This document shows, one piece after another, positions 6,213 through 6,796 of a stretch of 6,796 nt of DNA (its first letter is position 1; every line of letters begins with the position of its first letter). Source of the stretch: Sphingobacteriia bacterium (GTDB lineage Bacteria > Bacteroidota > Bacteroidia > Chitinophagales > Chitinophagaceae); contig RDYY01000073.1 of the NCBI GenBank assembly GCA_004293505.1, forward strand, positions 1-6,796, written 5' to 3'. The notes below the pieces were generated by a model. It was given only the letters and a program-made list of their open reading frames with translations. It was not told where the DNA came from and searched no databases. The position numbers were made by a program, and so were the translations under genes.

Positions 6213-6234
6213 TCCGAATCAAGTAGAAACGGAC
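6212..6234 (+). repeat. Inverted repeat in the GH3-family leader
   Basis: GTCCG (6212-6216) and CGGAC (6230-6234) are exact complements separated by 13 bases and end two bases before the ATG. If transcribed they could form a 5-bp hairpin next to the start codon. A related but shorter GTCC/GGAC pair (6092-6095, 6103-6106) lies just before rplU on the other side of the divergent region. Weak stems like these can arise by chance. Confidence 0.35.
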
Positions 6235-6236
6235 CC

Positions 6237-6796
6237 ATGAATGTTAAATCGGCCCTGGCCAAACCCTTTGCCCAATACGTCCATTCCCGGATCAAAAAAG
6301 GCATGCACCAGGCCCTGGAGCACCAAGATGCTTTGTTCAAGTCCCTGCTAAAAGTGGGTGCCAAAACCCAGTTTGGTAAGGACCACCGGTTGGGGGAAGC
6401 AAGCGATGCCCCGTCCTTTCGAGAAGCGGTACCCATCAGAGATTACGAAGCTTTTAAACCCTACATAGAACAAATCAAGGCAGGAAAGGACAATGTCTTG
6501 TGGAAAGGGAAACCCATCTATTTTGCCAAAACCAGTGGCACCACCAGTGGGGTCAAATACATACCCATCACCAAAGATTCTATCCCCAACCACATCCTGT
6601 CTGCCCGCAATGCCCTTTTGTGTTACATGGCCGAAACAGGCAACACGGCTTTTGCCAATGGTCGCTTGATTTTTTTGAGTGGGTCCCCCGAATTAGCGCG
6701 CACAGGCAATATTCCAACGGGCCGGCTCAGTGGGATTGTCAACCACCACGTGCCCGCTTACTTGCGGTCCAATCAATTGCCCAGCTATGCCACCAA
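6237..6796 (+). CDS. GH3-family acyl-adenylate/amidosynthetase-like protein (3' partial)
   Basis: GH3 proteins belong to the ANL-type adenylating superfamily: they activate a carboxylate with ATP and, in characterised plant members, join it to an amino acid. Bacterial members are mostly uncharacterised. The 186 visible residues start MNVKSALAKPFAQYVHSR at ATG 6237-6239 and stay open to the window edge; a full member would be ~500-600 residues. Recognisable features are the N-terminal helical lead, the TQFGKDH segment, the PIRDYEAFKPYIE block, VLWKGKPIYFAKTSGTTSG with the Ser/Thr-rich nucleotide-binding loop TSGTTSG at residues 99-105, then KYIPIT. It is divergent from rplU, with 149 bases between start codons. 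No Shine-Dalgarno is visible. Substrate cannot be inferred from the N-terminal third; family assignment is fairly secure. Confidence 0.88.
   Translation, partial: MNVKSALAKPFAQYVHSRIKKGMHQALEHQDALFKSLLKVGAKTQFGKDHRLGEASDAPSFREAVPIRDYEAFKPYIEQIKAGKDNVLWKGKPIYFAKTSGTTSGVKYIPITKDSIPNHILSARNALLCYMAETGNTAFANGRLIFLSGSPELARTGNIPTGRLSGIVNHHVPAYLRSNQLPSYAT

Noticed and set aside
5936..6436. Minus-strand open frames covering the rplU start, the divergent region and the GH3-family start
   Set aside because: They cross a promoter region and known coding frames, and their products resemble nothing recognisable.

Overview
The window looks like chromosomal DNA from a member of the Bacteroidota, possibly the Saprospirales/Chitinophagales side of the phylum; the rank below phylum is a guess. 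The reasons are: no gene start has a clear AGGAGG-type ribosome binding site; exact TAnnTTTG motifs (the Bacteroidota -7 element) occur in the divergent intergenic region; the large multi-membrane-span NtrY-like histidine kinase and the HhH-PHP 'PolX-like' protein resemble versions familiar from this phylum; and a bacterial GH3-family gene is present.

Layout. Bases 1-3377 (+) hold a very large sensor histidine kinase whose 5' end lies outside the window. It converges on a minus-strand gene (3374-5053) for a PolX-like protein with helix-hairpin-helix motifs and a PHP domain; the two stop codons share one TTAA. Upstream of that gene is a strong Rho-independent terminator (5109-5136, minus) that closes a minus-strand cluster read as rplU (L21, 5782-6087), rpmA (L27, 5467-5733) and a 73-residue histone-H1-like Lys/Ala/Pro repeat protein (5171-5392). 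The 149 bp between rplU and the next gene is a divergent promoter region. A GH3-family acyl-adenylate/amidosynthetase-like gene starts at 6237 (+) and runs off the right edge.

How it fits together. rplU and rpmA encode two large-subunit ribosomal proteins. The gene after them encodes an extremely basic protein built from only five amino-acid types. It has no visible promoter of its own and ends at the cluster's terminator, so it is probably co-expressed with the ribosomal proteins. This is the most interesting association in the window. The other genes (kinase, HhH-PHP protein, GH3) show no evident functional link to it or to each other. No mobile element, CRISPR array, tRNA or rRNA was seen. 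The two large proteins carry departures from family consensus: the kinase has an altered G1 box, and the PolX-like protein has a degenerate polymerase palm with a complete PHP metal site.
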